Shown here one piece after another: positions 37,601 to 48,869 of a stretch of 64,000 bases of DNA. Both the position numbers and the translations under genes were made by a program. Every line of letters starts with the position of its first letter. The first letter of the stretch is position 1. The notes beneath the pieces were generated by a model. The model made no database searches, had not been told where the DNA came from, and was given only the letters and a program-made list of their open reading frames with translations. The DNA is taken from NCBI GenBank assembly GCA_023055355.1, contig JALJCS010000020.1, positions 8,229,001-8,293,000 of the forward strand. The letters are read 5' to 3'. Source of the DNA: Agelaius tricolor (lineage: Eukaryota; Chordata; Aves; Passeriformes; Icteridae).

Positions 37601-40600
37601 TATGAGAGAGGGAATTAAACAGTACAGAGGCACTAAAGAACTAAACAAAAATTATTCAGGCCATCTTCCTCTTTAAAATGTCATGAGAGGCCTTTGCAGG
37701 AAACCACTTCCAAAAGCAAAGCTGTGGTAATGAGTGGATGTGTCAGGCCTGTGCTGTGCCCTTCTCCCGCGGGAGGAGCTGACAGCTGTGCAGGGACAGC
37801 CGGGGATGAAGGGGCAGCAGCAGCTCCGTGCCTCACACGCAGCCAGGGCTGCAGAGGTCAGGGACAATGCAGCCACCTCAGCAGGGCACGCACCTGAACC
37901 ACGGCCCTAGACAGACTGAAATTTGCACTGGAAATTACTTTTCCTATCCTAGGAGTGCTTCAGAGAGTCACTCCAAGTGAATCGGCTCCATGCTGGAGCT
38001 CTTCACAAAGAGCTTTTCCCCACAAGGGCAGTGTAACACTACCCAAGCCCTGCTGCTCTCAGGAGTGGTAGGACCTTCACCACACACAATTTAAGGCTGT
38101 GAGGGGAGGTTGTTTTGGTTTTTTTTCCTTCTGGCAACTGCCAAAACCCATAATAAAGATCTAACTGCCTCAGGGCTACCCAGGCAGACACTGCAGTATA
38201 GGAGTACTGTTAAAAAACCGAATGAGCTACCAAATACTTTCAAGCAGCACAGATTAAAAGCTAACAATACCTTTAACGCGGGCTTGAGCAACTCCAAAGG
38301 GACCAAAACTACTTTGAGGTAAAAAGATAGAGTCCAGATATTTATTTCAAAGTAATACTTATGAGTCTAGGCAGACAGTAAATAGATTAATTCCTTTTCT
38401 TGTCCTCCACCCCCTAATTTTGTCAAGTAACATAATTAAAGGAGCACAGGAGGAGCGTAACTAAAGGTTGGATGACTGCAGTAAGAATTTAAATCAATCT
38501 TCATTCCCCACTCCTTTATCAACCTTGCATGTGACCTTGCTGCATTGGTTTATCCACTTGAAAAACTGAAATGTCTGAATGTTCACGGGGCTCTCTTGGG
38601 ACATGATGTTTGTAATTTGGAAATGTTCAAACAAAGTGTTATACACAGCACATGAAATGGAGAAAACACTGTTTCAGAGGTGGCACCTGATCCTCAAGCA
38701 TATCATGCTGAAGGCAGTCATAAAAGTACATACTACTTCTCATATATTAAAGGTTTAAAATTGTAATTTTCAATACTGTGTAATCATTTGGGCTGTTCAA
38801 ATCAAAAATTAAATGTTTTAAAGTAGAAAGAAAAGTGGCACGTATGTAGCTAAATCTTTAAAATGTAACTAAATCTTTAAAAAACCCTGTAACTGTTTTG
38901 TCCACTCATCTTTCAAGTTTTGGGACTTGTCTATAAACCCAAGCCAGATAGGAAAATGCAGTGAAGGCAAATACTTGTAAGAGTACAATCCCAGAATATG
39001 GGAATAAGTGTAAGAGCTCATACTGACTTGAGTAAGTTCTGCATCAAGCCCAGAATACTATTAATTTCACAAACAAAACCAAAAGCCTCCTGAAAGAACC
39101 CAAAATCATTATTACAACTTATATTTATCTGTTTATGAATACATTCTCTAAAGAATGCCTGTAAGTTAAAAAAGCTCCAAAACACTGATCAGGAACTGGC
39201 TAGTTTCACTTTCTGCATTAACAGCACAGAGAAGTCTTAAAACACCTTAAAATCTGATTCTACCACACAAAAAAATCCATCACAAATCCAACCCAAAACA
39301 GAAATAGAATTTAGTTCTTTTAAGAATCAGCAGTAAGTTTCCTTTGCAACATTACAACCCTGTATACTCATGTCTTATTGACTGAACAATTCTACTTTTT
39401 GGCAAAGTATTTTATTTAATTAAAAATCTTTTTGTCAATTCCCAGTTTCAAAAAGTGAAAATGCATCCATATTCTCACTTCTGCCTAAGGACAATCATAT
39501 GTTGCTCAAAACCATATTTCCCTTGTTACTAAGAACTGAAGTTTGGATCAATTTATCATTATTTTTCAAGTATCAGAGTTGTTTAAAATCCCTTATTTGG
39601 GAGCACTACAGTGTTTACAGGACCACAGCATCCTGGAGATTGCAGGCCACCTACTTGGGTGTGGTCCCATGTTTGTGTTTTATCATGGAGGAGTTCAACA
39701 GTTGCATAAATGTTTGACTATGCAACTATGGAAGCAGAGTAAAACCAATAAAGTTAAAATAATGGTCAACATATCTCACTTCCTATGTGAAGTGTTATTT
39801 ACTCTTTAAATCCATTTTCAATTTCTATCACTAAAGATCCTTTTGAACATCTAAACTGCAGGGAACCAAGGCATGGATCTCACAGACAGCTGAGCTGCAT
39901 CCCTGGCAGTCCCCATGGAGGCCCAGCTCCCTCTGGGGCAGCAGAGCCTTCTCCAGAAGCACCCAGACCCCCGTGGGACTGTGAGTGTCCAGCACAGAGC
40001 AGCCCTCCCTGTGCACCCCTCACTGCCTCCCTCCCCACACAGCCCTGGATCCACAGCAGGAACGGCCTCTTCTATCAGAGTAGGTGGCACCTGGGCACAG
40101 CCTCCTCTTGAAGTCACTGGCCTGGTGTTCCCCATCACAGAGCCTGAGACAATTTCCTTTCTATGAGAAAGGGCCATGAAGCCCAGTGCCCCCTCCAAAG
40201 AGAAGCCTTACATCCTCTCCTGATATAATCACTCCATATTTGTGTGTTTTAACTCTGACTGTCCACAACACCACATCCTTGACAGCCTGCTTCATTCCAC
40301 TGCTCACATTTCACAAGGAGCAGGATTCAACAACTGGGGCTCTTTGAAAAGGTGTAATGGTGGCTCACAGATCAATGTCACTGGAATATGAGTCATTAGC
40401 CATGTTTATTTCACGTTTTTGCTATGCTGAGTGCACTCCTGGAAGGGCACACCTCCATGGAGCTGCTGTGAATCAGGGGACAAGACTTCAGTGAGGTGGC
40501 ACCATTTGATGGGATAAAGCTCAGCAAAAAGAGGCCATAAAAAAGGTCTTTGGCCTAGGGAAGGTGATTTGTTTAAACACACCCTCAGATAACAAGCCAA

Positions 40601-43497
40601 TCTTGCTGTCTTTATAACCTGAATACCTGTTTAAAATTGGATGGTACAAGTTCAATGTACCAAAATTGGTAATGCTTGTTTCACACAGAGGTCTGTGAAC
40701 TGAAGATGCAAATGGCTTCCCCAAGTGGGAAAGGGCATCCATTCCCACCTGGACAGTGGACATGGCCCCCAGTTTTCTACAGGCAGCCAGTGAGTTATTA
40801 TGGATGTACTGCATCCAGTCTCTTTGAGCCATGGTGATTAATATGAATAACTATGATGCATGACTTGAGTCCAGAAAAAATGCAGTACTTCAAAATGTTG
40901 GCAAGACCTTAAGGAAACAGGAATTGCTTAATTTTATATAGCTATGAAAGGTTTAAGGTTTAGTCTCATTTATCAAAGACAAGCTTGATTATTTAGCTCT
41001 AAGAAAAGACAGTTAATGCTTATCCTAAATTATTTTAAAGGTAATTGACTGACACAGTGAAAAACCCTATTTCCTTTAGTTATAATCACTCATCATTCCA
41101 AGACCCTGACAAAGACACCCCAAAGACTCTTCCCAATTGCAAAACTTCAACAGTGAAAGACTTTGATTTAAAGTAGACCTGAGAACATGGGACTTTAGCA
41201 GTGATATTAGGCTGATACACACGTGAGCCTGGACCTTCACATCATGCTGCAGCAATCCCGATGACATCATCCCTACGAGAGCTCCACTTTGTTCCTGCCG
41301 AGATGAATGGCAGAGCCAGAGCCTCCTGGGCTGCCTCCACTCCCCGGAGCAGGAAGGGAGCTGCTGATTTAACAGCCTCTGCGAGCTGTGGGACACAGCA
41401 GCCCACGGCTCTGCAACTGCATAAAACCCACACAAACACGAGCAACCCACGGGTATTAGGCAACAGAAACAAAAGTGAAAATAGAAGAGGTAAGTTATCA
41501 ATGTCTCCTGCATTCCCACACCACTCCCTCCAAAAACAACTGCCACACCAATTTTTGAGAAAATAAGGTCACATTATCAAAACTCCTTTTTAGTGTATTT
41601 TAGTGTAAGACTGAAATTCTAATGTTTCAGAAGTATAGTAAAAATGAAGAGGGAGGCTAAAAAGCAAGAGGCATTTGAAAATACTAAGAACCATTTTTCT
41701 TGCCTTTGAGATTTGTATTTTCTATTTTAAATAAACCACAAAAAAAGAAGAAATATATATGATTCCTAACAGAGTAGTGATGTGCTTTTGAACAATTAAT
41801 GTATTATTTCAGAACAGAAAGAAAAACTGCCTTACAAAACCAGTAAACAACCATTTAATCTTGTCTGAAACTAAGGGAAACCTTATTTGAGTATGAAGCA
41901 ACAGACATGGTGATTATAAAACTAAAGCCCAGAGAAAACATAGAGCTATCAAAAATGAAGTAAAAAATGAATTCCATCTCACCAAGATCCTTAAGACAAT
42001 TAAAGGTTTATACCTACTGATTTTTAATACATATGAATGACACTGCACACAATCTAGCTACTATTTCATTTTGAAATGCTCCATAGAATATTTAAACCAA
42101 CAAAATGAGTCTTATAGAGGCACTGCTGAGCTATTGGTTTCCTCTAAAATACCCAAGTTATAATGGTTATTCATATATCTGCTCATCAAGGAAATGCGAC
42201 TTCCGGACATGCCATGAACACGTCCGGGTGAAATCCCAACCCTACTGGGGGTCCAGGGCCTTGAAGCCAGCTGTAAAACTGGTATTAAAGGATTAAATTT
42301 AACAGAATCACCCAAGAATCTGTTAAATCCCAGTGGAGAGTTATTCTGCACCCCACAGGGGCAGGTTTTTAAATAAGGCTGAAACATTGCTCAACAGTTA
42401 TGGGGTCTTTCGCCTCCACCTCTCAGGCCTGGCCTGTAAAGTCCATTGATTTCCCCACAGACACTGCACATGCAAATTTGGATTCTGCCACAGCATTTTA
42501 CAGATGAATACATTTTATGCTACTATGTAGTGTGTCCTAGGCAAGCCTCGCTGCTTACAGTTTAGGATGTTAATTGGCAATTATATACAGCACATAAAAT
42601 AAATGTGTGTGCTTTGGGGGCAATGGTTACCATTTTCCTTGTAAGAAGTACCTTCCTCCTCAAAGAAAATAACGAGAAACATAAACCCGAGTAGTATTTA
42701 ATCATAAACTATACGCGCTCTTGGTAAAAGAGCAGCTTTTACCAGCTGGGGCCGAGTTTCCATTTCCAAGTATCATCCACGGTTCAGAACAAATAAGAGT
42801 GAATACAAAAACATTACCACGTCCGCAGCGAATGAAGAAACTTCTGAACCCAGGTCCGTGTTTCTGTGTGATAAACCTCTTACTCATACGAGGAAGAGGT
42901 TACTCTCCGAAACAACGAAAACGAAATTATTTCATCCCCGGGCGCCTAGGGACGGTTCCTCACCGGGGCGAGCGCGGGGGAGCGGCGAACCTCCCCCCGC
43001 AGGGAGGGAGGAGAGGGCGCTTCCCCGCCGCGGCCTCCCCCGGCAGGGCCGCCGAGCCCTCCCGCCGCCCCGGGGATGCCCCGGCCCCGGGCGGCGGCGT
43101 TTCCTTCCCCCCGTCCCTTCCTCTTTGCTTAGTCACCCTGAAGCCCCCCGAGCGAGGGGGTCGGGGCGGCCCGCGGCGCCCGCCCGGCGCCCCCGCCCAG
43201 CCCCGGGCGGCAACCGGGCCCGCGGGGCGCTGCCGGAGCGCGGGGCGGCGGCGGCGGGGGGGCGGCGCGGCCCCTCACGGCCGCGGCCCGACTGCCGGCT
43301 GCTCCCGCTCCGGCCGTGAGGGCGCGGGGCGCCGCCGAGGGGCGCGGAGGAGGCCGCCCCGCCGGGGGGCGGCGGGGGAGGCGGCCCCGCGCTGCCGGAG
43401 GGGGCCGGGCCGGAGGGGCGGCCGCGGGAGCCGGAGCCGCCCGCCCGGCGGCCCTGCCCGGCGCTGTTACCTTCATCAGCCTCCTGCTGGCCGCCAT
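28490..43497 (-). CDS. UBE2L3: UBE2L3 (UbcH7), ubiquitin-conjugating enzyme E2 L3, 4 coding exons
   Basis: The coding sequence joins 43497-43471, 35157-35062, 31797-31611 and 28644-28490 on the minus strand. It gives exactly 154 residues, the human length, and I see no difference from the human protein as I recall it. It is a single UBC fold. YHPN lies at residues 75-78 and the catalytic cysteine is Cys86 in GQVCLPV. YPFKPP (61-66) carries Phe63, the known E3-contact residue, and WKPA is the second E3-facing loop. This E2 passes ubiquitin to the cysteine of HECT and RBR ligases (parkin, HOIP, ARIH1) and has little direct lysine reactivity. It is cytosolic and nuclear. Every intron is GT-AG and all phases join. 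The gene starts in a CpG island and converges on YDJC. Intron 1 is the largest at 8.3 kb. Confidence 0.97.
28645..31610 (-). other. UBE2L3: UBE2L3 intron 3
   Basis: This 3.0-kb AT-rich intron lies between coding exons 3 and 4. No nested gene, RNA or recognisable transposon is seen. Confidence 0.6.
31611..31797 (-). CDS. UBE2L3: UBE2L3 coding exon 3 (catalytic)
   Basis: This exon encodes residues 42-103 plus one base. It carries [16 protein letters not shown], the HPN motif and the active-site Cys86 ([13 protein letters not shown]). The donor is GTAGGA after GACCAAG. Confidence 0.97.
31798..35061 (-). other. UBE2L3: UBE2L3 intron 2
   Basis: This 3.3-kb AT-rich intron shows no recognisable nested feature. 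Confidence 0.6.
35062..35157 (-). CDS. UBE2L3: UBE2L3 coding exon 2
   Basis: This exon encodes residues 10-41, [20 protein letters not shown] to LIVP, exactly 32 codons in phase 0 at both ends. A CAG acceptor precedes 35157 and a GTGAGT donor follows 35062 on the gene strand. Confidence 0.96.
35158..43470 (-). other. UBE2L3: UBE2L3 intron 1
   Basis: This 8.3-kb intron is AT-rich over most of its length and becomes CpG-rich in its last 0.5 kb next to exon 1. I recognise no nested gene or RNA. Regulatory elements are plausible in the exon-1-proximal part but none is specific enough to name. Confidence 0.6.
43471..43497 (-). CDS. UBE2L3: UBE2L3 coding exon 1
   Basis: This exon encodes only MAASRRLMK before a GTAACA donor. 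The start ATG sits in AAGATGGCGGCC, a YY1-type element overlapping the initiation codon, with A at -3 and G at +4 as a strong Kozak context. Confidence 0.95.
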
Positions 43498-43500
43498 CTT
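43489..43500 (-). promoter_or_regulatory. UBE2L3: YY1-type motif overlapping the UBE2L3 start codon
   Basis: The gene strand reads AAGATGGCGGCC, matching the YY1 core AANATGGCGGC. In many housekeeping genes this element sits just downstream of the transcription start and can coincide with the initiation codon, so the 5' UTR is probably short. Binding is inferred from the motif. Confidence 0.5.
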
Positions 43501-43594
43501 GGCTCTGCTGCTGCGCCCCACAATGCATCGCGGCGCGGGCCGGCCGCTAAACCCTGCGCTTCCTGGGGCGGTGCGCGGGGGGGCGGGGCGTGCG

Positions 43595-43622
43595 CTCGGC
43601 TCGGCTCGGCTCGGCTCGGCTC
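43595..43622. repeat. Pentanucleotide repeat (CTCGG)n
   Basis: Five tandem CTCGG units plus a partial unit lie in the UBE2L3 proximal promoter. Confidence 0.9.
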
Positions 43623-44004
43623 CGCTCCCCGCCCTGAGGTCTCGGTGGTGCCTTTTCAATCACCAATCACTGATTTAAAAGTGTTGCTGTGCCTTTTTCT
43701 ATTTACTGTGCATCCCCCAAATTCGATACCATCTTCCTCGGCGGGGGCTACAACCACCTGTAGTCACAGGCTTTCTCAAACAAGCCCACGTCCTCTTCAG
43801 AGCCCCCATAAGCTTTATTTCTTACATTCTTCCGGCACTCTGAAGGGAGAGAGAAGGGCGATTTTCCAAGAGGTGTCTGACCACAGAACCATGCTCAGCT
43901 ATGCTGGTCTCAGATGAAAGCACCCTTGGCCTTACCTCTCCTTGAGCAGCCCAGTCCAGCCTCAGCCCTGCCACGCTGTGTGACAGAAAAGTGCTGTGGG
44001 AGAG

Positions 44005-44168
44005 CAGAAATGCATCGTCAGTAGCAGTCCATCCTGCCATTTGAACAGAAATGCATCGTCAGTAGCAGTCCATCCTGCCATTTGAACAGAAATGCACCGT
44101 CAGTAGCAGTCCATCCTGCCATTTGAGCAGAAATGCACCGTCAGTAGCAGTCCATCCTGCCATTTGCC
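44005..44168. repeat. Minisatellite, four 41-bp units
   Basis: Four head-to-tail 41-base units begin at 44,005, 44,046, 44,087 and 44,128. They share the core ATGCAYCGTCAGTAGCAGTC. The first two units have T and the last two C at the Y position, so the array grew stepwise. It lies about 0.5 kb upstream of the UBE2L3 start. Confidence 0.97.
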
Positions 44169-44169
44169 A

Positions 44170-46520
44170 TGTGCTTTTAGCCCCTTCGTGGAGCTCTTTA
44201 GCTGCTCCCAGCTCTGATGCTCAGGATCCAGCAGCAGTGCAGGCGTCCTCAGGTATCCAAGACACAGGGCTGGCAGATTTAAGTTACTACATGGACATGG
44301 GACATAAGTTACTACATCACATCTAAAATGCCACCAGACATCCGTGTTCAGGTACCTGACTTGCTCCCTAAAACCTTCTCCATTGACCCAATGTAGTCAG
44401 GAATTACTCCAGGACTGCTGGATGTGTGATCTCAGTTTCCCTTTCCCCCACCCTTGTGTCAGTTCATGTCCTCATTTGATCTAACACTTGTTCTACAGAA
44501 CAAGTCAGCAACAAAGTTCTAAGCTCTAAAATAAACTTTACAGACTCATACAACCTGAAAAAGGAAATGTTATGCTTATTACAGGCTTTCAAAAACTTGT
44601 AAAAATGCAACAGAAGTTTTTCATTTTGAAGCACAGGATTATAATCTTAAAATTAGTTCTTGAATAAGCTATTTGCTAACCAATATTTACATTAATACAG
44701 TGCTTATTTCTCCAAAACTCAATCAACATTTGTTAATGAAATAAGCTATATTGCATCTATAAGAAACACCTTAATCCTCACCTACTTCATATGCATATTA
44801 TGAAATAGTTTGTAAATAGTTATTAAATATATTTGATGATCACGATAACTTTATTCTATTGGATATGTAAAGATTTTTGCATTCAATTTACTCCAGGAAA
44901 ATGGACTCAGGGGATGCTGAAAGAGGCAGACCCTCATGGGGAAGTAGTGGAGAGATGCAAAGAGAGCCTGTGGTGAAGTTCTCTGGGTGAAGTTACACCC
45001 GTGCCAAGCAGGCACAGGCTGTGAGAAACCAGAAGCTGCAGAGACTCTCTGAGGATTCTTGATGTGCTGCTGAAGTGGGATGCTGGTGATGAAGATTTAA
45101 AAATGCTGACTTCTGATAAAAGAACTAGTTCAGATTCTATGATTGTGAAATGTATAAATACCTAAATCTGATACCATGGTAACTTGGAAGAAGAGTTCTT
45201 ACAACGGATTATCCAGATGTCTACAAATAGGAAAAACAAGCTGCTCCAGATACTATCTTGATTTCTTTATTTGCCAAAACTCTATTTATATCTTCAGCTC
45301 ATCTTTATTTGACTACATAGTTTCCCAAGATTACCATATGTCTTTGTATGTTCTCTAAAGATTTTTTCCCCCAAAACACAATTATTCCATCCCTCTTCTA
45401 TACCTGCATTGAGACACAGAGCCACCCAGCACCAGAGAGTATTAGAAGCACCACAGGGAATTCTGAAATTACTATCTGTAATTTTAATCCATGAATTTAC
45501 AGCTTGTAAGAGAGTGTCAGAAGTAGCTGGGATAATTATAAGATAATCTGCATTTCCTTTAACAAGACAAAAATACCACCCACACTATAACCAACAACAG
45601 CCCAGCCAGCTCTTAAGAAATCGGTGTTGAGTGTAGCTGTCCTCACAAATGGACACTTAACGTTGAAATCACTTCTTACAGCAGTGTTTGAGAAGTTTAC
45701 CCAGAACTGGGCACATCTCACACTCCTGCTGCCAGTACCCTGGATCCTCCCAGTGCCTGGGCTAGGCTGGGGAGCAGATCTGATGGTGCCACACTCGTGT
45801 GCATCCTGTGCATGAGCAAGGACTGCAGTTGTATTCCCAGTGCTGGATCTCACCTGGGTGCCACTTACTGAGTCAGGACACGCTGCTGTACAGTCCTGGA
45901 GAAGCAGCAGGAATTTCTTTTCAGACAGAATTTCATCAATTATACCTCATACTCTCCTGTCAGCAGCAAAATCCAGGCCATTTGTTACATAGTTTGGAGG
46001 ATGGTTCTGCATTTTTAAACTTGCCTTTTGGTGTGGTTTCTAGGTTGTATCCATTATTTTACTTGACACTTAAGAGTGTCCAGAATGCAGGTTTTGGTGT
46101 TTATCCTGTAATATCTTCAAAAGATTGGACACTATATTTATGCCTGCCCTCTGCCAAAGATAACTTTCTATCACATTTCCACTTTTTAAAGCAACATAAC
46201 TGCTCCACTTCTAGAAAAGAAACTGTGCAAACAGACTTTGTGAACAAGTGAGCCACAAGAGCTCAATGGTTGAAAACTTTAGAAAAAATTCTCCTGGCTT
46301 CTTTACTGTTATGAAATGGCCATCTGAAAGAAAACAAAAAACCTTATGAAAACTGAAGGGAAGAGGAAAGAATAAGAATAAGAATAATTTGGCTGCTGTA
46401 TGAAACCTTGGTACCCCCACATTGTGTTTACAAGTGGGAGATGTCACTATACCACAAGAACAACACAACAGAACCAGGGAAGGGAAAGAGAAGGGGAGAG
46501 GTGGTGATCAAGAGAATGCA
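44170..46520. other. Intergenic sequence upstream of UBE2L3
   Basis: This stretch is mostly AT-rich with no supportable exon. A fragment near 45,131-45,145 reads ATTCTATGATTGTG, resembling a CR1 3' terminus, but the flanking sequence does not support a full call. Confidence 0.4.
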
Positions 46521-46529
46521 ACAGTGATG

Positions 46530-46850
46530 TACTAAGAGAGGTTAAAGTGGCTGAGGCTCTTCCACCTGTGGGGAGGAGGCTGAGAAAATATGTTAAAGGC
46601 TTATGAAATCATAAAGGCAGGGGCTGAGATGATGTGAAGCTGTTATTTGTCAGACTGGAGTGAAGGTACACACACAGAGAGTGCTCAGGCATTACCAACT
46701 GCCCAAAGACAGGTAATTCATGCTTGGAACTCCCTACCACAGGCTGTAGTAAAGGCAGCAGTCAGCAGGTTCAAAAGAAAACTAGTCAAACTAGGTAACA
46801 GGTCTATACATGAATTAAAGAAGAGAATAGGCATGGAATAATCATCTAAC
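46530..46850 (+). mobile_element. Old CR1/L3-type LINE 3' fragment
   Basis: The plus strand encodes a degraded version of the C-terminal end of a CR1-clade ORF2. It reads WNSLPQAVVKAAVSRFKRKL near 46,711-46,770, preceded by a decayed block resembling the usual loop before it (AAAGGCTTATGAAATCATAA). The segment after it follows the pattern of amniote CR1-L3 tails. Interruptions are many, so the copy is ancient and inactive. The exact ends are uncertain. Confidence 0.65.
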
Positions 46851-46859
46851 ATCTCCAAT

Positions 46860-48045
46860 TAGTGCCTGGTGATAATTATGGATACCTGGAAGTGTGAGGT
46901 GACAGACTGTTGGCTTGCATGGTGGTCCCTAAATAAACCATCCTCCCCTGCCATGGACAGTGAGAGAGGGCTGGCACAGGTGAGCCTCTGCTCTGGACCA
47001 GCTGGACACTTCAGATATTCAGGATTCCTTGGATATGATGATTTCCACAATATAGACAGAATTCAGATTTCAAATGGGTTCCAATACCTTGAAAATACAT
47101 CAAAGGGACCTGTAGTCCACAAGGGCAAAATGAATCTCTAGGAGCAAGGAAAAAGGTAAAAAGAGTAAAAAAATATTAATGCCTTAAATAATTATATGCC
47201 TCTCCATTGGAATTGTTAAATCTAAAATGGTTAAAAAAAAGACATAATTTATTATTCTGTTGACAATCCTTCATCCTTTATTCCTCATCAACAATTTAAA
47301 GTTTTTATGTAGATTTTCTTGTCTTTTAGTCTCTTAGATCTCTAATGGCAAGCATTTTAAAGCAATTAATTATGTATGATGATTGTCATCTGACATTTGT
47401 TCTGTCTAGTAAGTATCTATTGTACAATTATAAACACATTGTCTTCCTCCTGCATTTTGTGTGTCGTGAATGTTATTAAAGTGATTCTGTCCTATACAGA
47501 TGCCTTTCCCCTTGAATGCAATATTTCTTAATAAAAAACTAAATGCATTATGTCCCTTTTGATGCTGGAAACTGATCTAGAGATGGATAGGGGAATGCAC
47601 AAAGTATTACAACAATAATACCACGAACTTTCTATTCATGCTTTATTAGCTTCTATCACCCTGAATCAGAGACAGGGTCCCATGATGCTAGAAACTCTGA
47701 ATATCACAGTGAAAAAGAGCATTTCTCTCTGAAAAAACCCCTGAGCAGCTATGATAGTTGGGGACAATCACCTCCAGAGAGACCTAAAGAACCTGGAGGG
47801 ACTATGGAGTGTTCTTCACAATAAGAACTGCCTTGGAGGCAGGAAGCTCTTGAAGTGTGGCAGGAGGCAAAGCAGCACAAGGACCCTGAACAGCTTCTAC
47901 TGCCCAGCAGCTGGAAGAAAGAGACAGGTAGTGACATGAGATCCCTTTCAAGGCAATTAGGTCCTGACTCCTTTCACGTGAAGCCACTGAGACACAGGAA
48001 TCAGTAACAGACAAGTGTTCCTTAACCCCAGAGTCTCCAAGGCAA
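46860..48045. other. Sequence upstream of the RIM-BP relic
   Basis: No intact exon is seen. An open stretch at 47,751-47,939 reads NHLQRDLKNLEGLW on the plus strand and might be an upstream coiled-coil remnant of the same relic, but the match is short and unproven. Confidence 0.3.
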
Positions 48046-48866
48046 TAGGCTGCAAAATTTGGAGTATTCTTAGCTCAACATGGCTATGATGGACCTAGGG
48101 AGCACCCTGAAGTAGAGCTTCCTCTAACTACTGCAGAAGTGGCTTACAGCTTTTGAGGCTTGGATGAGGATGGTTGATTTGAGGGAGAGGTGACAGAGGG
48201 CAGAGGAGAACAGGTCCCCTGTAGTGTGATAGAAGTTCCAAAGGGTGACATGGTGACATTGAGCCTCCATAGCCAAGGGAGCTCTTGCAGAGTGCAGATC
48301 ATGAAGTGAGATTTTGCAGCAGAAGCATGAGGAATGGAGGAAAAAGGGATGGTCTTGACAAAGAAATCTGTGTCATTGTGTTGGCTGATGGACCTGGAGA
48401 TACAGAGATTCCCCTTAATCATGTGTCAGTACCTTATCCAAGAAATCTCACTTTAGTCAAACAATTTGGAAGAAGTATTGTTGTTGGCTGGGAGCCTCCA
48501 CTTGTGCTGGCTGTGTAGATATTAAATGTGGTTTCTATACCCAGACAGCTCAGAGGCTCAAGCAGTGATTGAAGACTTGGATTTTGAAAAGTCATACCTA
48601 CCAAATTCTACTTCAAAGTGTAATATAAAAAGGAAATTACTGTTAGAGGCAACACAGCATCCGAGTAGGGAGAGATTTCCAAATAGTCCAAAATGTTTAA
48701 CACTTAGGAGCATCATTCTGTTTCAACAGAGGTCACTTGGATGCCAAGCAGCAATTATTTACATGCTGTGCTCCCTGATGAAAGGTACATGCCATGAGGC
48801 AGAGGTCCGCTGCTCTGTGTTCAAAGCTTGCAACTCAGCCCTCAGCAAAGAGCAAAAGTGAAAGTG
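48046..48866 (+). pseudogene. Decayed RIM-binding-protein relic, RIMBP3-like (SH3, FN3, FN3)
   Basis: Three blocks in RIM-BP order are seen. The first, at 48,046-48,260, reads FLAQHGYDGPREHPEVELPL and then DEDG, corresponding to the first SH3 domain, with in-frame TGA codons at 48,154-48,156 and 48,175-48,177. The second, at about 48,429-48,640, reads VPYPRNLTLVKQFGRSIVVG then WEPP in one frame, AQAVIEDLDFEKS in the next and HTYQILLQSV in the third, together one FN3 domain. The third, at 48,726-48,866, reads TEVTWMPSSNYLHAV and ends KVKV, matching the next FN3. At least three frame changes and several stops rule out function. No intron-sized gap separates the blocks, as expected of an intronless copy. 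RIM-BPs link calcium channels and RIM at presynaptic zones; the RIMBP3 paralogue acts in spermatid manchette. The paralogue assignment is an inference from residues, intron loss and neighbourhood. Confidence 0.75.
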
Positions 48867-48869
48867 TGA

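Larger units (their letters stand above)
42930..43660. promoter_or_regulatory. UBE2L3: CpG-island promoter of UBE2L3
   Basis: A strongly CpG-rich block covers exon 1 and the start of intron 1. A CTCGG pentanucleotide repeat (43,595-43,622) lies about 100 bases upstream of the ATG. No TATA box is evident. Long open frames on either strand here are products of GC composition. Confidence 0.8.

Noticed and set aside
42721..43917. 398-codon open frame on the plus strand across the UBE2L3 promoter island
   Set aside because: It is antisense to UBE2L3 exon 1, rich in Pro, Arg, Gly and Ala, and several overlapping frames are open at once, as expected of extreme GC content. No domain is visible.
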